Assembly (NCBI GenBank): GCA_018267315.1
Contig: JAFDYS010000025.1
Span: 1 to 35,876, forward strand
Length of the DNA: 35,876 nucleotides
Direction of reading: 5' to 3'
Origin: Bacteroidota bacterium
GTDB lineage: Bacteria > Bacteroidota > Bacteroidia > Chitinophagales > UBA10324
Shown: in pieces, positions 1 through 8,481 of the stretch
Numbering within the stretch: position 1 is the first letter of the stretch
Layout: each line of letters begins with the position of its first letter
Translations under genes and position numbers: made by a program
Notes under the pieces: generated by a model
What the model saw: the letters and a program-made list of their open reading frames with translations, nothing else
Databases searched by the model: none
What the model was told of the DNA's origin: nothing

Positions 1-1
1 G

Positions 2-1459
2 GTTGCCGTTGCGCTCAACCGGCAGGGGGCCGGCATCGTAAACGTGAATGTTGAAGACGGAAGCATGAAGCAGCTGCTGGATTATTCATCCGTCGAGATC
101 AGCCGCCCTTTTGCTATGGATGGTCTTGTCTTTTTCAGCGGCGGTTTTACCGGCATCAATAACATTTATGCAATTGATATTTCAGAAAACAAAATGTACA
201 AGGTTACCGATGTGCGATTTGGTGCTTTCGATCCGGTCATATCCCATGACGGCCAAAGACTTCTTTTCAGCGAATACACTGCGGATGGATACAGGGTGAA
301 GGAGATGGAATTGAACAAAAACGAATGGAGGCAATTTTCAATTGACACAGAAAGCGATCTGAAATTTCATGAGCCACTCATAAAGCAGGAAGGTGTCAAC
401 CTTGCCGGAATAAATTTTGAAGGGACCTATGCTGTGAAAGAATACAATGCCTTCACTTCAGGATTGTTCAATATTTACGGATGGCTTCCGCTGCCGAATA
501 TTCCGGAGTACGGTGCGGAGTTCTATACGCAAAATATTATGAGTACGCTTCGGGGAACTGTGGGGGTGTTATTCAACACCAATGAAAGTCGTTTCCATTC
601 TTATGTCAAACTTACGTATGCCGCACTTTACCCGTTCATTGATCTTGGTTTCGACTTCGGGCAGCGAAACAACTTAAACCTGATTTCAGATTCAACACCC
701 GGTACCTTTTCAAAGGTGCCCTGGGTTCAGAATTCATTTTCAGGAGGCATGAGGTTTCCGTTTCGTCTGACACAAGGAAGTTATTTTACGAATATTGAAA
801 CGGCTGTTTACGGTGAATACTACAATACTGCGCAATTGGATACATCAGACCTGAGCACCCAAACAAGTGAACTTGATTTTCCGGCTGTTAAAGCGATGCT
901 TGATTTCTCAAGATTGTTACCCATCGCCCGCCGGCATGTGAAACCGCGATGGGGACAAACTTTTACCGCAGAATATGAGAGTGCCATCAACGAAGAACCA
1001 GAACGTCTTTTCGTAAGCGCACAATTGTTTTTTCCGGGAATCATGAAAACGCACTCATTCAATGTGCGCTTGTCTTACAAAAATGAAGCGATCACCAACA
1101 CCTTTCGCTTCAACGATGACTTCATCATGCCGCGGGGGTATAAGTCAGCCCCGTTCGAAAATATTTATCTCGCCTCTTTCAATTATGAATTCCCGTTCTG
1201 GTATCCTGATCTTTCGATTCCATCCACGGCATTCTTTCAACGCCTGCGGATGAACTTGTTCTTCGATCTGTCAGAAGGGGTTACGGCTCCATTTCATCAG
1301 CGGATGAGTTCAGCAGGTGCAGAGTTGATGATTGACTTCCGGTTGTTGCGTTTATTTCAAGTGACTCCGGCATTTCGTTACAGCTACACCTTTAATGACT
1401 ACATAGGGGAGAAGCAACCCTTCCAGTTCCTCATTCTTCGCTTTGAGGTTGCAAATTGA
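2..1459 (+). CDS. Beta-propeller / outer-membrane beta-barrel protein (5' truncated)
   Basis: The reading frame is open from base 2, so the gene begins left of the window; the Met codon at 44 is internal. The visible N-terminal part (about 110 residues) has TolB/WD40-like propeller motifs such as FDPVISHDGQRLLFSE. The rest is rich in alternating aromatic strands and ends in a Phe-containing strand (FLILRFEVAN), as outer-membrane barrels do. Proteins joining PD40-type propeller blades to a C-terminal barrel are common and mostly uncharacterised in Bacteroidota. I infer an outer-membrane location. The missing N-terminus could hold a signal peptide and further domains, so the function is left open. 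It converges on the DUF1573 genes and ends just before a strong hairpin terminator. Confidence 0.7.
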   Translation, partial: VAVALNRQGAGIVNVNVEDGSMKQLLDYSSVEISRPFAMDGLVFFSGGFTGINNIYAIDISENKMYKVTDVRFGAFDPVISHDGQRLLFSEYTADGYRVKEMELNKNEWRQFSIDTESDLKFHEPLIKQEGVNLAGINFEGTYAVKEYNAFTSGLFNIYGWLPLPNIPEYGAEFYTQNIMSTLRGTVGVLFNTNESRFHSYVKLTYAALYPFIDLGFDFGQRNNLNLISDSTPGTFSKVPWVQNSFSGGMRFPFRLTQGSYFTNIETAVYGEYYNTAQLDTSDLSTQTSELDFPAVKAMLDFSRLLPIARRHVKPRWGQTFTAEYESAINEEPERLFVSAQLFFPGIMKTHSFNVRLSYKNEAITNTFRFNDDFIMPRGYKSAPFENIYLASFNYEFPFWYPDLSIPSTAFFQRLRMNLFFDLSEGVTAPFHQRMSSAGAELMIDFRLLRLFQVTPAFRYSYTFNDYIGEKQPFQFLILRFEVAN

Positions 1460-1477
1460 ATGGCGCAATTAAAAATG

Positions 1478-1507
1478 AAAACGTCCCGAAATTTTCCGGG
1501 ACGTTTT
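1478..1507. terminator. Bidirectional intrinsic terminator between convergent genes
   Basis: An 11-bp perfect stem (AAAACGTCCCG at 1478-1488 with CGGGACGTTTT at 1497-1507) encloses an 8-base loop. The stem is flanked by A on the left and T on the right, so it can terminate on either strand. It lies between the plus-strand stop at 1459 and the minus-strand stop at 1529, where a shared terminator is expected. Confidence 0.85.
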
Positions 1508-1528
1508 CTATTGAAGCTGTACGACTTC

Positions 1529-2032
1529 TTAGTTGTTGGGATTGCTCAGCATGTTGGGCTGCTTATCCGGCGTAGTTTGCTCGCTTTGAGCTTCCACCGT
1601 TCCCTTGATGTAAAGTACCTTGGTGGGTGACTTTGCATTGGAAGTGATGGTGATGGACTTGTTGAAACCACCCGGGTTAGCGGCGTTGTACTGAACATTA
1701 ATCACAGAAGTTTTGCCGGGAAGAATGGGTTCTTTCGGCCACTTCGGTGTGGTGCAACCGCAGGAGGCCTGCACATTGCTGATTACGATGGGTTCCTTAC
1801 CGGTGTTGGTAAAAGAGAATTCATGAGTCACCGGGGTCCCTTTAGGAATTTTGCCGAAGTCATAAGTTTCTTCTGCGAATTGAAAATCGCCGGCATTCGG
1901 ATTATCCGCGGCGACGGCAGCACCGGCACCGGTAGCCGACTGGGCCGGCTGTGCTTTTACTGCATTGTTTTGTTGAGCCATGGCACTCACAGAGAGAGCA
2001 GCAACAAACAGCGTGATGAATATTTTCTTCAT
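1529..2032 (-). CDS. DUF1573 domain exported protein
   Basis: The product is 167 residues from the ATG at 2032. A longer frame reaches 2071, but this ATG puts a clean signal peptide (MKKIFITLFVAALSVSAMAQ) at the N-terminus. A low-complexity Ala/Gln/Asn linker (about 21-48) leads into a DUF1573 domain (about 50-145) with the motif YDFGKIPKG and the conserved SCGCTTP (Cys91, Cys93). DUF1573 proteins are Ig-like periplasmic or surface proteins of unknown function, abundant in Bacteroidota. It lies 100 bases downstream of a paralogue on the same strand and has its own -7 box, so the two may be transcribed separately. Confidence 0.9.
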   Translation of the reverse strand: MKKIFITLFVAALSVSAMAQQNNAVKAQPAQSATGAGAAVAADNPNAGDFQFAEETYDFGKIPKGTPVTHEFSFTNTGKEPIVISNVQASCGCTTPKWPKEPILPGKTSVINVQYNAANPGGFNKSITITSNAKSPTKVLYIKGTVEAQSEQTTPDKQPNMLSNPNN

Positions 2033-2051
2033 GTTTTGATTTTTGTTTTTC

Positions 2052-2059
2052 CAAATGTA
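2052..2059 (-). promoter_or_regulatory. Bacteroidota -7 box (TACATTTG)
   Basis: On the minus strand this reads TACATTTG, an exact match to TAnnTTTG. It lies 19 bases before the ATG at 2032, giving a short leader. No clear -33 TTG is seen at the usual 19-21 base spacing. Confidence 0.5.
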
Positions 2060-2132
2060 CGGGAGCGTCAAAGCGCCGGTTAACTATTTAACAAGCTTTT
2101 ATGAATAATTGAGGAAGTATTAATCGCGGTGC

Positions 2133-2537
2133 CTACTTGTGCTGATTGGGAACCACATTGCCTTTGATGGTGAGATATTTCGGCTCCCCGGTATTGGAGA
2201 GTACCGTCACCGTTTTTACGAATGATCCTTCTCTCGCCGCGTTGTAGGTCACAGCCACAATTCCTGTCTTGCCGGGAACAACAGGTTCTTTCGTCCATAC
2301 CGGAGTAGTGCATCCGCATGAAGCGGTGGATTGGCTGATGACGATCGGTTCTTTTCCTACACTGGTGAATTCAAACGTGTGCACTGCAGGAACGCCTTCC
2401 GGTATGTTGCCGAAATCCCAGGTGTCTTCCTTAAATTGAAACTGAGGTCCGTTATCCTGAGCAGGTTTCGCATCAGCGGTGCCTTGTGAAAATCCGATGG
2501 CGGGAAGCAGCAGCAGGCAGAAGAGAAGTTTTTTCAT
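2133..2537 (-). CDS. DUF1573 domain exported protein (paralogue)
   Basis: The product is 134 residues with a signal peptide (MKKLLFCLLLLPAIGFSQG), a short linker and a DUF1573 domain (about 33-130). The domain contains WDFGNIPEG and the SCGCTTP motif (Cys74, Cys76). It aligns without large gaps to the next gene downstream, including GKEPIVIS and the CGC segment, so the pair arose by tandem duplication. The function of DUF1573 is unknown. The conserved CGC suggests metal binding or a disulphide, but this is inference. Confidence 0.9.
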   Translation of the reverse strand: MKKLLFCLLLLPAIGFSQGTADAKPAQDNGPQFQFKEDTWDFGNIPEGVPAVHTFEFTSVGKEPIVISQSTASCGCTTPVWTKEPVVPGKTGIVAVTYNAAREGSFVKTVTVLSNTGEPKYLTIKGNVVPNQHK

Positions 2538-2558
2538 TAGCAGTTGAAATTATTGATC

Positions 2559-2566
2559 CAAAGCTA
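2559..2566 (-). promoter_or_regulatory. Bacteroidota -7 box (TAGCTTTG)
   Basis: On the minus strand this reads TAGCTTTG, an exact TAnnTTTG match, 21 bases before the DUF1573 start at 2537. No convincing -33 TTG is visible. Confidence 0.5.
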
Positions 2567-2639
2567 AGTGAAAATCTCTTTCCGTTTTTCCTTTGTATTT
2601 TGCTTTTCGACTTTTGCAAACGGAAAATTTTTTTGAGCT

Positions 2640-5063
2640 ATGGCAACAGAAGCGGTGAAGACCTCCTCTCAGGGTGAAATAACGTTTGAAGAATTCCGCC
2701 GTCAGGTACTGGAAGATTACCGGCTGGCGGTGATTAGCCGAGAAGCGAGTTTGACCGGCCGTAAAGAAGTGCTGCGCGGCAAAGCCAAGTTTGGAATTTT
2801 CGGCGATGGTAAGGAAGTGGCGCAACTTGCTTTAGCCAAGTCGTTCCGCTCCGGTGACTGGCGCAGCGGTTACTACCGTGACCAGACCTGGGCATTCGCC
2901 ACGGGGATGTGCAGCGTAAGGGAATTCTTCGCACAGCTTTATGCCGATACCGATCTCAGTCACGATCCCATGAGCGGCGGGCGGCAGATGAACGGACACT
3001 TCGCCACCCGGTTCATTGATGAAAACGGAAACTGGAAAGAGCAGGTGAGCATGCACAATTCAGCGGCAGACACTTCGCCCACATCGAGTCAGTTTCCCCG
3101 CGCACTGGGGCTGGCTCTTGCTTCAAAGAAATACAGGGAATGCAGAGAGTTGAAGGATCTCACACGGTTCTCAAATAACGGTAATGAAGTGGTGTTCGTT
3201 ACCATTGGAGATGCTTCTACCAGTGAAGGAAATTTTTGGGAATCACTCAATGCGGCTGCGGTCCTTCAGGTGCCGATGGCCATGGTGGTGTGGGACGATG
3301 GCTATGGCATTTCTGTTCCCATCAAATACCAAACGGCCAAGCAAAGCATTTCAGAAGCTGCCGCCGGATTTATCCATGATGATAATGGTGCCAGCATTGA
3401 CATTTACACGGTGAAAGGATGGGACTATCCTTCCCTCGTAGAAACCTTTGAGAAAGCGATTGCAAAAATCAGGGACACACACCATCCCGCCCTCATTCAT
3501 GTAAAAGAACTCACCCAGCCGCAAGGGCATTCCACATCCGGCTCGCATGAACGCTATAAATCGAAAGAGCGGCTGGAATGGGAGATTGAGCACGACTGCA
3601 ACCGTAAGATGAGAGAATGGATGATTCAATATGCCATTGCACCGGCCGAGGAGATTGAAGAAATCGAGAAGGATGCAAAGGATTTTGTCAGCGCAGAACG
3701 TGCTGCAGCTTGGAATGGCTTTAATGATCCTATCAAAAATTCGCTTGCTGAACTCACAGTACTTCTCGATCAGGCAGCAGCAGCTTCTTCAGCGGGTGCA
3801 GACATCTCCTATTTGCACAATGAACTCACCACATCGCTTGACCCGACAAACAAAGATCTGTTAAGTACTGCAAGGCAGGCATTGGTTGTGATGCGAAACG
3901 ATGATGCCTCAGTGAGGCAGCCCCTTGCTTCATGGACTGAAAACTTCCGATCACGGTTCGACAGGGCGTACACATCACATCTCTATAATGAAAGGCATCG
4001 CTCCGCGCTGAATGTGCCGGAAGTGAAAGCACGGTACGATGATGATGCCCTTGTGTTGAACGGATTTGAAATCCTGAACCATTGCTTTGATGAAATGCTG
4101 GCCCGCGAGCCACGCTTGTTTGCTTTTGGTGAAGACCTTGGGCACATCGGCGACGTGAACCAGGGCTTCATGAAACTGCAGGCCAAATACGGTGAGCACC
4201 GCGTGTTTGATGTGGGCATCCGCGAAGAGACCATCATAGGTCAGGGGCTTGGCATGGCCATGCGCGGACTGCGGCCGCTGGCAGAAATTCAGTATCTCGA
4301 CTACCTCATCTTCGGGCTGCAGACACTCACCGATGATGTAAGCACCCTGCATTACCGGACTGTGGGCGGACAATCCGCACCACTGATCGTGCGCACCCGC
4401 GGGCACCGGCTGGAAGGCATCTGGCATTCCGGTTCGCCGATTGGAATGATCCTGAATTCCATTCGCGGGATGTACCTGCTCGTGCCGCGTAACATGACCC
4501 AGGCAGCCGGCTTCTACAACACCATGCTGCAGAGTGATGATCCTGCCTTGATCATTGAATGCCTGAACGGGTATCGGCTGAAAGAAAAACTTCCCGCCAA
4601 CATCGGAGAGTTCACCGTACCGCTTGGCGTGCCGGAAGTTTTGGTTGAAGGAACGGATGTCACACTGGTTACCTACGGCTCCTGCTGCAGAGTGGCATCA
4701 GAAGCGATTGAACGATTGAATCGCGTTGGAATCTCCGTTGAGCTCATTGATGTGCAGACGCTGCTGCCGTTTGATATCCATCACATGATCGGCGAGTCAG
4801 TCCGCAAGACCAATCGCGTCGTTTTCCTTGATGAAGATGTGCCCGGCGGCGCATCCGCCTACATGTTTCAGCAGGTCATGGAACACCAGGATATTTGGAA
4901 GTGGCTCGATTCTGCTCCTGTCACCATCACGGCAAAACCCAATCGCCCTGCCTATGCAAGCGACGGCGATTACTTCTGCAAACCGCAAGCGGAAGATGTA
5001 TTCGAAACCATTTACAGGATGATGCATGAAGTGAGCCCGGAGGAGTATCCTAAACTCTGGTAA
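2640..5063 (+). CDS. Fused 2-oxoacid (branched-chain type) dehydrogenase E1 alpha/beta
   Basis: The 807-residue protein carries both halves of the thiamine-diphosphate E1 heterotetramer in one chain. The E1 alpha-like half (about 20-350) has the ThDP/Mg motif beginning G190-D191-A-S with Asn204, and the loop GHSTSGSHERY (296-306) that in E1 alpha contacts ThDP. A linker (about 355-465) joins the E1 beta-like half (about 470-807), with GEDLGHIGDV (497-506), GIREETIIGQGLGMA and a C-terminal transketolase-like domain. E1 decarboxylates a branched-chain or related 2-oxoacid and passes the acyl group to E2 lipoyl. Fused versions of about 660-830 residues are typical of Bacteroidota. No E2 or E3 gene is adjacent, so the exact substrate (2-oxoisovalerate rather than pyruvate) is inferred from family resemblance. 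Confidence 0.9.
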   Translation: MATEAVKTSSQGEITFEEFRRQVLEDYRLAVISREASLTGRKEVLRGKAKFGIFGDGKEVAQLALAKSFRSGDWRSGYYRDQTWAFATGMCSVREFFAQLYADTDLSHDPMSGGRQMNGHFATRFIDENGNWKEQVSMHNSAADTSPTSSQFPRALGLALASKKYRECRELKDLTRFSNNGNEVVFVTIGDASTSEGNFWESLNAAAVLQVPMAMVVWDDGYGISVPIKYQTAKQSISEAAAGFIHDDNGASIDIYTVKGWDYPSLVETFEKAIAKIRDTHHPALIHVKELTQPQGHSTSGSHERYKSKERLEWEIEHDCNRKMREWMIQYAIAPAEEIEEIEKDAKDFVSAERAAAWNGFNDPIKNSLAELTVLLDQAAAASSAGADISYLHNELTTSLDPTNKDLLSTARQALVVMRNDDASVRQPLASWTENFRSRFDRAYTSHLYNERHRSALNVPEVKARYDDDALVLNGFEILNHCFDEMLAREPRLFAFGEDLGHIGDVNQGFMKLQAKYGEHRVFDVGIREETIIGQGLGMAMRGLRPLAEIQYLDYLIFGLQTLTDDVSTLHYRTVGGQSAPLIVRTRGHRLEGIWHSGSPIGMILNSIRGMYLLVPRNMTQAAGFYNTMLQSDDPALIIECLNGYRLKEKLPANIGEFTVPLGVPEVLVEGTDVTLVTYGSCCRVASEAIERLNRVGISVELIDVQTLLPFDIHHMIGESVRKTNRVVFLDEDVPGGASAYMFQQVMEHQDIWKWLDSAPVTITAKPNRPAYASDGDYFCKPQAEDVFETIYRMMHEVSPEEYPKLW

Positions 5064-5073
5064 AAGTCATTGG

Positions 5074-5100
5074 TTGGTATGGCAACCAGATATAACTTTA
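5074..5100 (+). promoter_or_regulatory. Possible promoter, TTG-16-TAACTTTA
   Basis: A TTG (5074-5076) is followed 16 bases later by TAACTTTA (5093-5100), one base off TAnnTTTG. The box ends only 4 bases before the GTG at 5105, so a transcript starting here would have almost no leader. The spacing is a little short for the class. Confidence 0.3.
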
Positions 5101-5104
5101 GCTT

Positions 5105-6592
5105 GTGAAATATTTAAGTTTCTTCGTATTTATTCTCACTCTCACTCTCTCAAGAGAATCATTTGCCCAAGACGGAACTTTAGATTCTTCATTTGGTAGC
5201 AATGGAATAGTTACCACAGATTTGGGAGCGTGGGATAATGGAGAAGGAGTTGCAGTTCAGACTGATGGGAAAATTACTATTGCAGGTTATTCGTATAGCA
5301 GTGACACAGTCTATTACGCATTAACAAAGTATAACACCGATGGAAGCATAGATAGCAGCTTTGGCAATGACGGTAAGGTCATGACTTACATTCAAGGGAT
5401 AGCCGCAACCGGATGGAATGATCTTATGATACAATCCAATGGAACGATTGTGACATGTGGAGGCAAATACCTAATCTACATTCTTGCAAGATATAATGCC
5501 GATGGGTCTCTGGATTCAACTTTTGGTATTAATGGAATAGCAGAAGTGCAGTCTTATGACTTGGTTGCAAGTTTAACAGCATTGGCAATCCAATCGGATG
5601 GCAAAATCGTTGCAACGGGGTATACGGGCCATTACATAATGGACACATATTTCTGGATAGCACTCGTTCGGTTTAATAGTGATGGAACATTCGATGGGCT
5701 CGCTTGTGAGTTCTCAGTTGATACAGTTGGTTTTGATCAAGATTTTCTTGATGAAGGATTGGCCGTGGCCATTCAGGAAGATTCAAAAATAATAGTGGGA
5801 GGAGTTGCCAGTGGAAAAATGTTCGTCGTCAGATTCAACAATGATTTTTCCAGGGATAATAGCTTTGGAGCAAATGGCGTAGTTAAAATTGGTGTTGGGA
5901 ATGGATCTACCGGAGTCCAATCGATAGCAATTCAAAGCGACCAAAAGATTTTGATTGCGGGCGGTTCAACGGAGGGAGTTACTCTGATGAGATTAAACGT
6001 GGATGGAGTTTTAGATAACTCATTTGGTCAGGGCGGTAAAGTAATTATGCCAATTGGAATATCCTATGAAGCAAAGTCCATTGCAGTTTTACAGGATGAC
6101 AAGATTCAGATGGTCTGTAATGATTTTACTGTCGCACGATTTAATATAAACGGTGATCTTGATAGCAGCTTTGGTTTCAACGGGATTGTCACTAATGAAA
6201 TAGGAGTCTCGAATTCCATGGCAATACAAACGGGAGGTAATATTGTTGTCGCGGGCTCAGCCGGAGATGATTTTGCTGTAGCGCGTTATATTTCCAGTTT
6301 GGAAGTTGGTCTTATCGATCTTTCCTCATTGAATAGTTCCATTTTAATCTATCCTAACCCCATCACCGAATCCGCCACACTCAAATACACTCTACAAACT
6401 CCCGAGACAATTTCCATTCACCTGTTCGATGTGCAGGGAAAACTTTTGAAAACATTTATCGAGAATGAAAAACAGGATGCAGGCGAGCATCAGCAGGAAA
6501 TTTCTTTTCCCGATCCATTGCCATCGGGTGTTTATTTTCTGAAAATATCAGGAGCGAATGGAGGTAACGTGAGTGTGAAAGTGATAAAGTAA
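5105..6592 (+). CDS. T9SS-secreted delta-60 repeat protein
   Basis: The 495-residue protein starts at GTG 5105, which places a signal peptide (MKYLSFFVFILTLTLSRESFAQ) at the N-terminus. The body contains about seven delta-60 repeats, recognised by LDSSFG-x-NG-type motifs (for example LDSSFGSNG, IDSSFGNDG, LDSTFGING, LDNSFGQGG, LDSSFGFNG) alternating with IQSDGKI-type strands; one repeat is degenerate. The last 75 residues are a type A T9SS sorting domain (IYPNPITESATLKY... GVYFLKIS), expected to be cleaved when the protein is exported to the surface or secreted. Delta-60 repeats form a propeller-like fold of unknown function. Base composition is visibly more AT-rich than in the E1 gene upstream. 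Confidence 0.9.
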   Translation: MKYLSFFVFILTLTLSRESFAQDGTLDSSFGSNGIVTTDLGAWDNGEGVAVQTDGKITIAGYSYSSDTVYYALTKYNTDGSIDSSFGNDGKVMTYIQGIAATGWNDLMIQSNGTIVTCGGKYLIYILARYNADGSLDSTFGINGIAEVQSYDLVASLTALAIQSDGKIVATGYTGHYIMDTYFWIALVRFNSDGTFDGLACEFSVDTVGFDQDFLDEGLAVAIQEDSKIIVGGVASGKMFVVRFNNDFSRDNSFGANGVVKIGVGNGSTGVQSIAIQSDQKILIAGGSTEGVTLMRLNVDGVLDNSFGQGGKVIMPIGISYEAKSIAVLQDDKIQMVCNDFTVARFNINGDLDSSFGFNGIVTNEIGVSNSMAIQTGGNIVVAGSAGDDFAVARYISSLEVGLIDLSSLNSSILIYPNPITESATLKYTLQTPETISIHLFDVQGKLLKTFIENEKQDAGEHQQEISFPDPLPSGVYFLKISGANGGNVSVKVIK

Positions 6593-6616
6593 ATGCCCGG
6601 TATAGGCAAAGAGGTT

Positions 6617-6928
6617 TCAGGATACCTCCACACCGCTTTTCAGAATTTCTTCAAGAAACGGGTCTCCCTTGATGAATGATTTGGTGGGATACGGATGTGG
6701 TTCAATGTTGTAATACTTTGCAGTCACCGGCGCAAGCGCTTTCCAATTGTCGAGTGAGTTGTCACTGAATTGATCCGAAACCAATAGTACATCCACATCA
6801 CTGTATTCATGCGAACTTCCTTTCACCGTTGAACCGAATACCACTACTTTATTGAAGTGGATATTGAGCTTGTTGCATTGCTCAACATATTTCTTCACAA
6901 GTTCGAAGGCAGCTTTTTGATCAACCAT
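6617..6928 (-). CDS. MNT-type minimal nucleotidyltransferase (HEPN partner)
   Basis: The 103-residue protein has the pol-beta nucleotidyltransferase signature G32-S33-x10-D44-V-D46, which binds the two metals. This matches the GSx10DxD motif of MntA-type antitoxins, which transfer AMP to their HEPN toxin partner. A third acidic residue may be Glu76 (NIEPHPY), where many family members have Asp. The start overlaps the end of the HEPN gene by 34 bases, indicating translational coupling. I infer a HEPN/MNT toxin-antitoxin-like pair. A housekeeping role is possible, because many chromosomal pairs of this type are untested. Confidence 0.85.
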   Translation of the reverse strand: MVDQKAAFELVKKYVEQCNKLNIHFNKVVVFGSTVKGSSHEYSDVDVLLVSDQFSDNSLDNWKALAPVTAKYYNIEPHPYPTKSFIKGDPFLEEILKSGVEVS

Positions 6929-7302
6929 TTTCTGAGTGCTTTTGCTTGTTCAAGGTAGTTGGATGCTAATTTGCGATTGGTCACCTTGTAAATGTTGGAA
7001 ACGTAGTCAGGGTACCGACCTTCAATTTGAAATTTGTTAAGATCGGCAAGAAACTGAGAATTTTTTTCTTCAAGTTCAATTCCTGCTTCATTCAGCAACC
7101 GAAGTAAATTGTGGGTGAAAGGAGCAACTGCTTCGCCTCTTTTTTCGATCCAAAGTGCTTTGCAAACTTTTTCAATTGAAAGATGAACAAAAAAGAGCGC
7201 ATGTAAATATCGTTTGCTCTCGTACAACTCCCGGGCTGTTTTCCAGTCTTCCCTGGATGACGTGATCCAATGTGATATTATTTCTTCCTTGTTCACCGGC
7301 AC
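6895..7302 (-). CDS. HEPN domain protein (partner of MNT nucleotidyltransferase)
   Basis: The 135-residue all-helical protein starts at GTG 7302 (another GTG two codons in is possible). The segment ALFFVHLSIEKVCKALW (35-51) and the following THNLLRLL (63-70) are typical of the PF05168 HEPN family. The canonical RNase motif R-x4-6-H is not seen: Arg55 is separated from His64 by eight residues, and Arg31 lies two and eight residues from His34 and His40. It is therefore uncertain whether this HEPN is an active RNase. It lies upstream of, and overlaps, the MNT gene in the usual two-gene arrangement. Confidence 0.85.
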   Translation of the reverse strand: MPVNKEEIISHWITSSREDWKTARELYESKRYLHALFFVHLSIEKVCKALWIEKRGEAVAPFTHNLLRLLNEAGIELEEKNSQFLADLNKFQIEGRYPDYVSNIYKVTNRKLASNYLEQAKALRKWLIKKLPSNL

Positions 7303-7326
7303 TAAGATACTGAAAGAAAAAAGCGG

Positions 7327-8481
7327 TCACTTGCTGAATCCGAAATTCACCGCACCGTGCAAGCCAATGATGAAGTTGTGCGGCTTGGAGAATTCAAAGT
7401 AGTTAGGCACTTCTTCGTTGAAGATGTTGGTGCCGAGTGAGGCGCGGATACCGACCGTGTAAAAGACCGGATTGTCAGTCATCAGGTCATAGTCGAATCC
7501 GGTCACAACCGCAAACTCATTATGGGTGAAAAGATCGTTGTCTGTGATTTCCCCTTTCACACCGTCAACACGGTAGGAGAGCAGGCGACCGTATTGTCCC
7601 CCAAGTATTAAACTCAAATCATAAGCACCGTTAAGTGCATATGAATAACCGGGAATCCGGTATTGCACGAGCAGCGGCACATTCATGTATGTGAGTGATA
7701 TACTTTTCTCTCTGAAATCGAGGTTGGTGGTACGACCATACACATCGAGATTCTTGTAATGCTGGCCTTGCCATGAATTCAGGATCCATGCCGTTTGCAC
7801 ACCCCACCGCTCAGAGAAATGCCAGCCACCCTGCAACCCATAGGAAGCGCCGAAGGTGAGTTCGTACTTCATGTTGTCACTGGACATGGCATGCTTATCA
7901 AGTAACCAGGTGTTGTTGAAGTTTGCGGTTATTCCAACAAAACAATTTCCGGGTATGGCAGGGCTATAGTTGTTCAGTCGTTTCTGAGCTGCCGATTCGC
8001 GGGATTCTCTGTCAAGCGTGGTTCTTTTCGCCGCGTCCATTGCATTCAGCGAAACATTTTCTCTTGTGAACTCCGTGGCAAACGATTCATCAGAGGGCTC
8101 AAACCGGATAACGGCCTTTTCCTGCGAAGGCGGATATGAGCTGACAGTATGGGAGGCAAGCAGTACCTGATTATTATCCTTTCCGGTTGTAACGGGGGGC
8201 ATATCCTTTACTACTGTAACGGATTCCCTCTTCAACTGCATATTATCTTGTTCCTGCTGATTCTTGCCATGATGGAGTGTTTCATAAACTCCCGCGGAAC
8301 TTCCAATCAGCAGCAAACCCGCAGTGATGGTGAGAATCTTTTTCGCCTCAGACTTTCGGGCTTTCAGATTGAGCGATTGGGCAATACGAGTCCACACGCG
8401 TCCATAGGGGCGAACGCTGTAGTTCTCCAGTTCTGATTTGAACTGCCGGTCAATGATATGTTGATCAGAAGACAGCGGCAT
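7327..8481 (-). CDS. Membrane-anchored protein with C-terminal beta-barrel-like domain
   Basis: The product is 384 residues. The first 46 residues are charged and have no signal peptide. One membrane helix follows (about 48-66, ILTITAGLLLIGSSAGVY), then a Ser/Thr-rich spacer and a C-terminal domain (about 190-384) with alternating strands like PorT/OmpW-type outer-membrane proteins, ending VNFGFSK. Its start overlaps the end of the upstream ECF sigma gene by 17 bases, so the two are co-translated. By position and by the cytoplasmic tail plus one helix it could act as an anti-sigma factor, but no ASD/ZAS motif is recognisable. That role is inference. Confidence 0.8.
   Translation of the reverse strand: MPLSSDQHIIDRQFKSELENYSVRPYGRVWTRIAQSLNLKARKSEAKKILTITAGLLLIGSSAGVYETLHHGKNQQEQDNMQLKRESVTVVKDMPPVTTGKDNNQVLLASHTVSSYPPSQEKAVIRFEPSDESFATEFTRENVSLNAMDAAKRTTLDRESRESAAQKRLNNYSPAIPGNCFVGITANFNNTWLLDKHAMSSDNMKYELTFGASYGLQGGWHFSERWGVQTAWILNSWQGQHYKNLDVYGRTTNLDFREKSISLTYMNVPLLVQYRIPGYSYALNGAYDLSLILGGQYGRLLSYRVDGVKGEITDNDLFTHNEFAVVTGFDYDLMTDNPVFYTVGIRASLGTNIFNEEVPNYFEFSKPHNFIIGLHGAVNFGFSK

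Noticed and set aside
2640..5063. Annotation as a tungsten formylmethanofuran dehydrogenase, as sometimes seen for such fused proteins
   Set aside because: The ThDP motif and E1 alpha plus E1 beta domains identify a 2-oxoacid dehydrogenase. No molybdopterin or tungsten site is present.
5071..5088. Hairpin TGGTTG-GTATGG-CAACCA after the E1 gene
   Set aside because: The stem is six base pairs with no T run, and it overlaps a possible promoter of the next gene.
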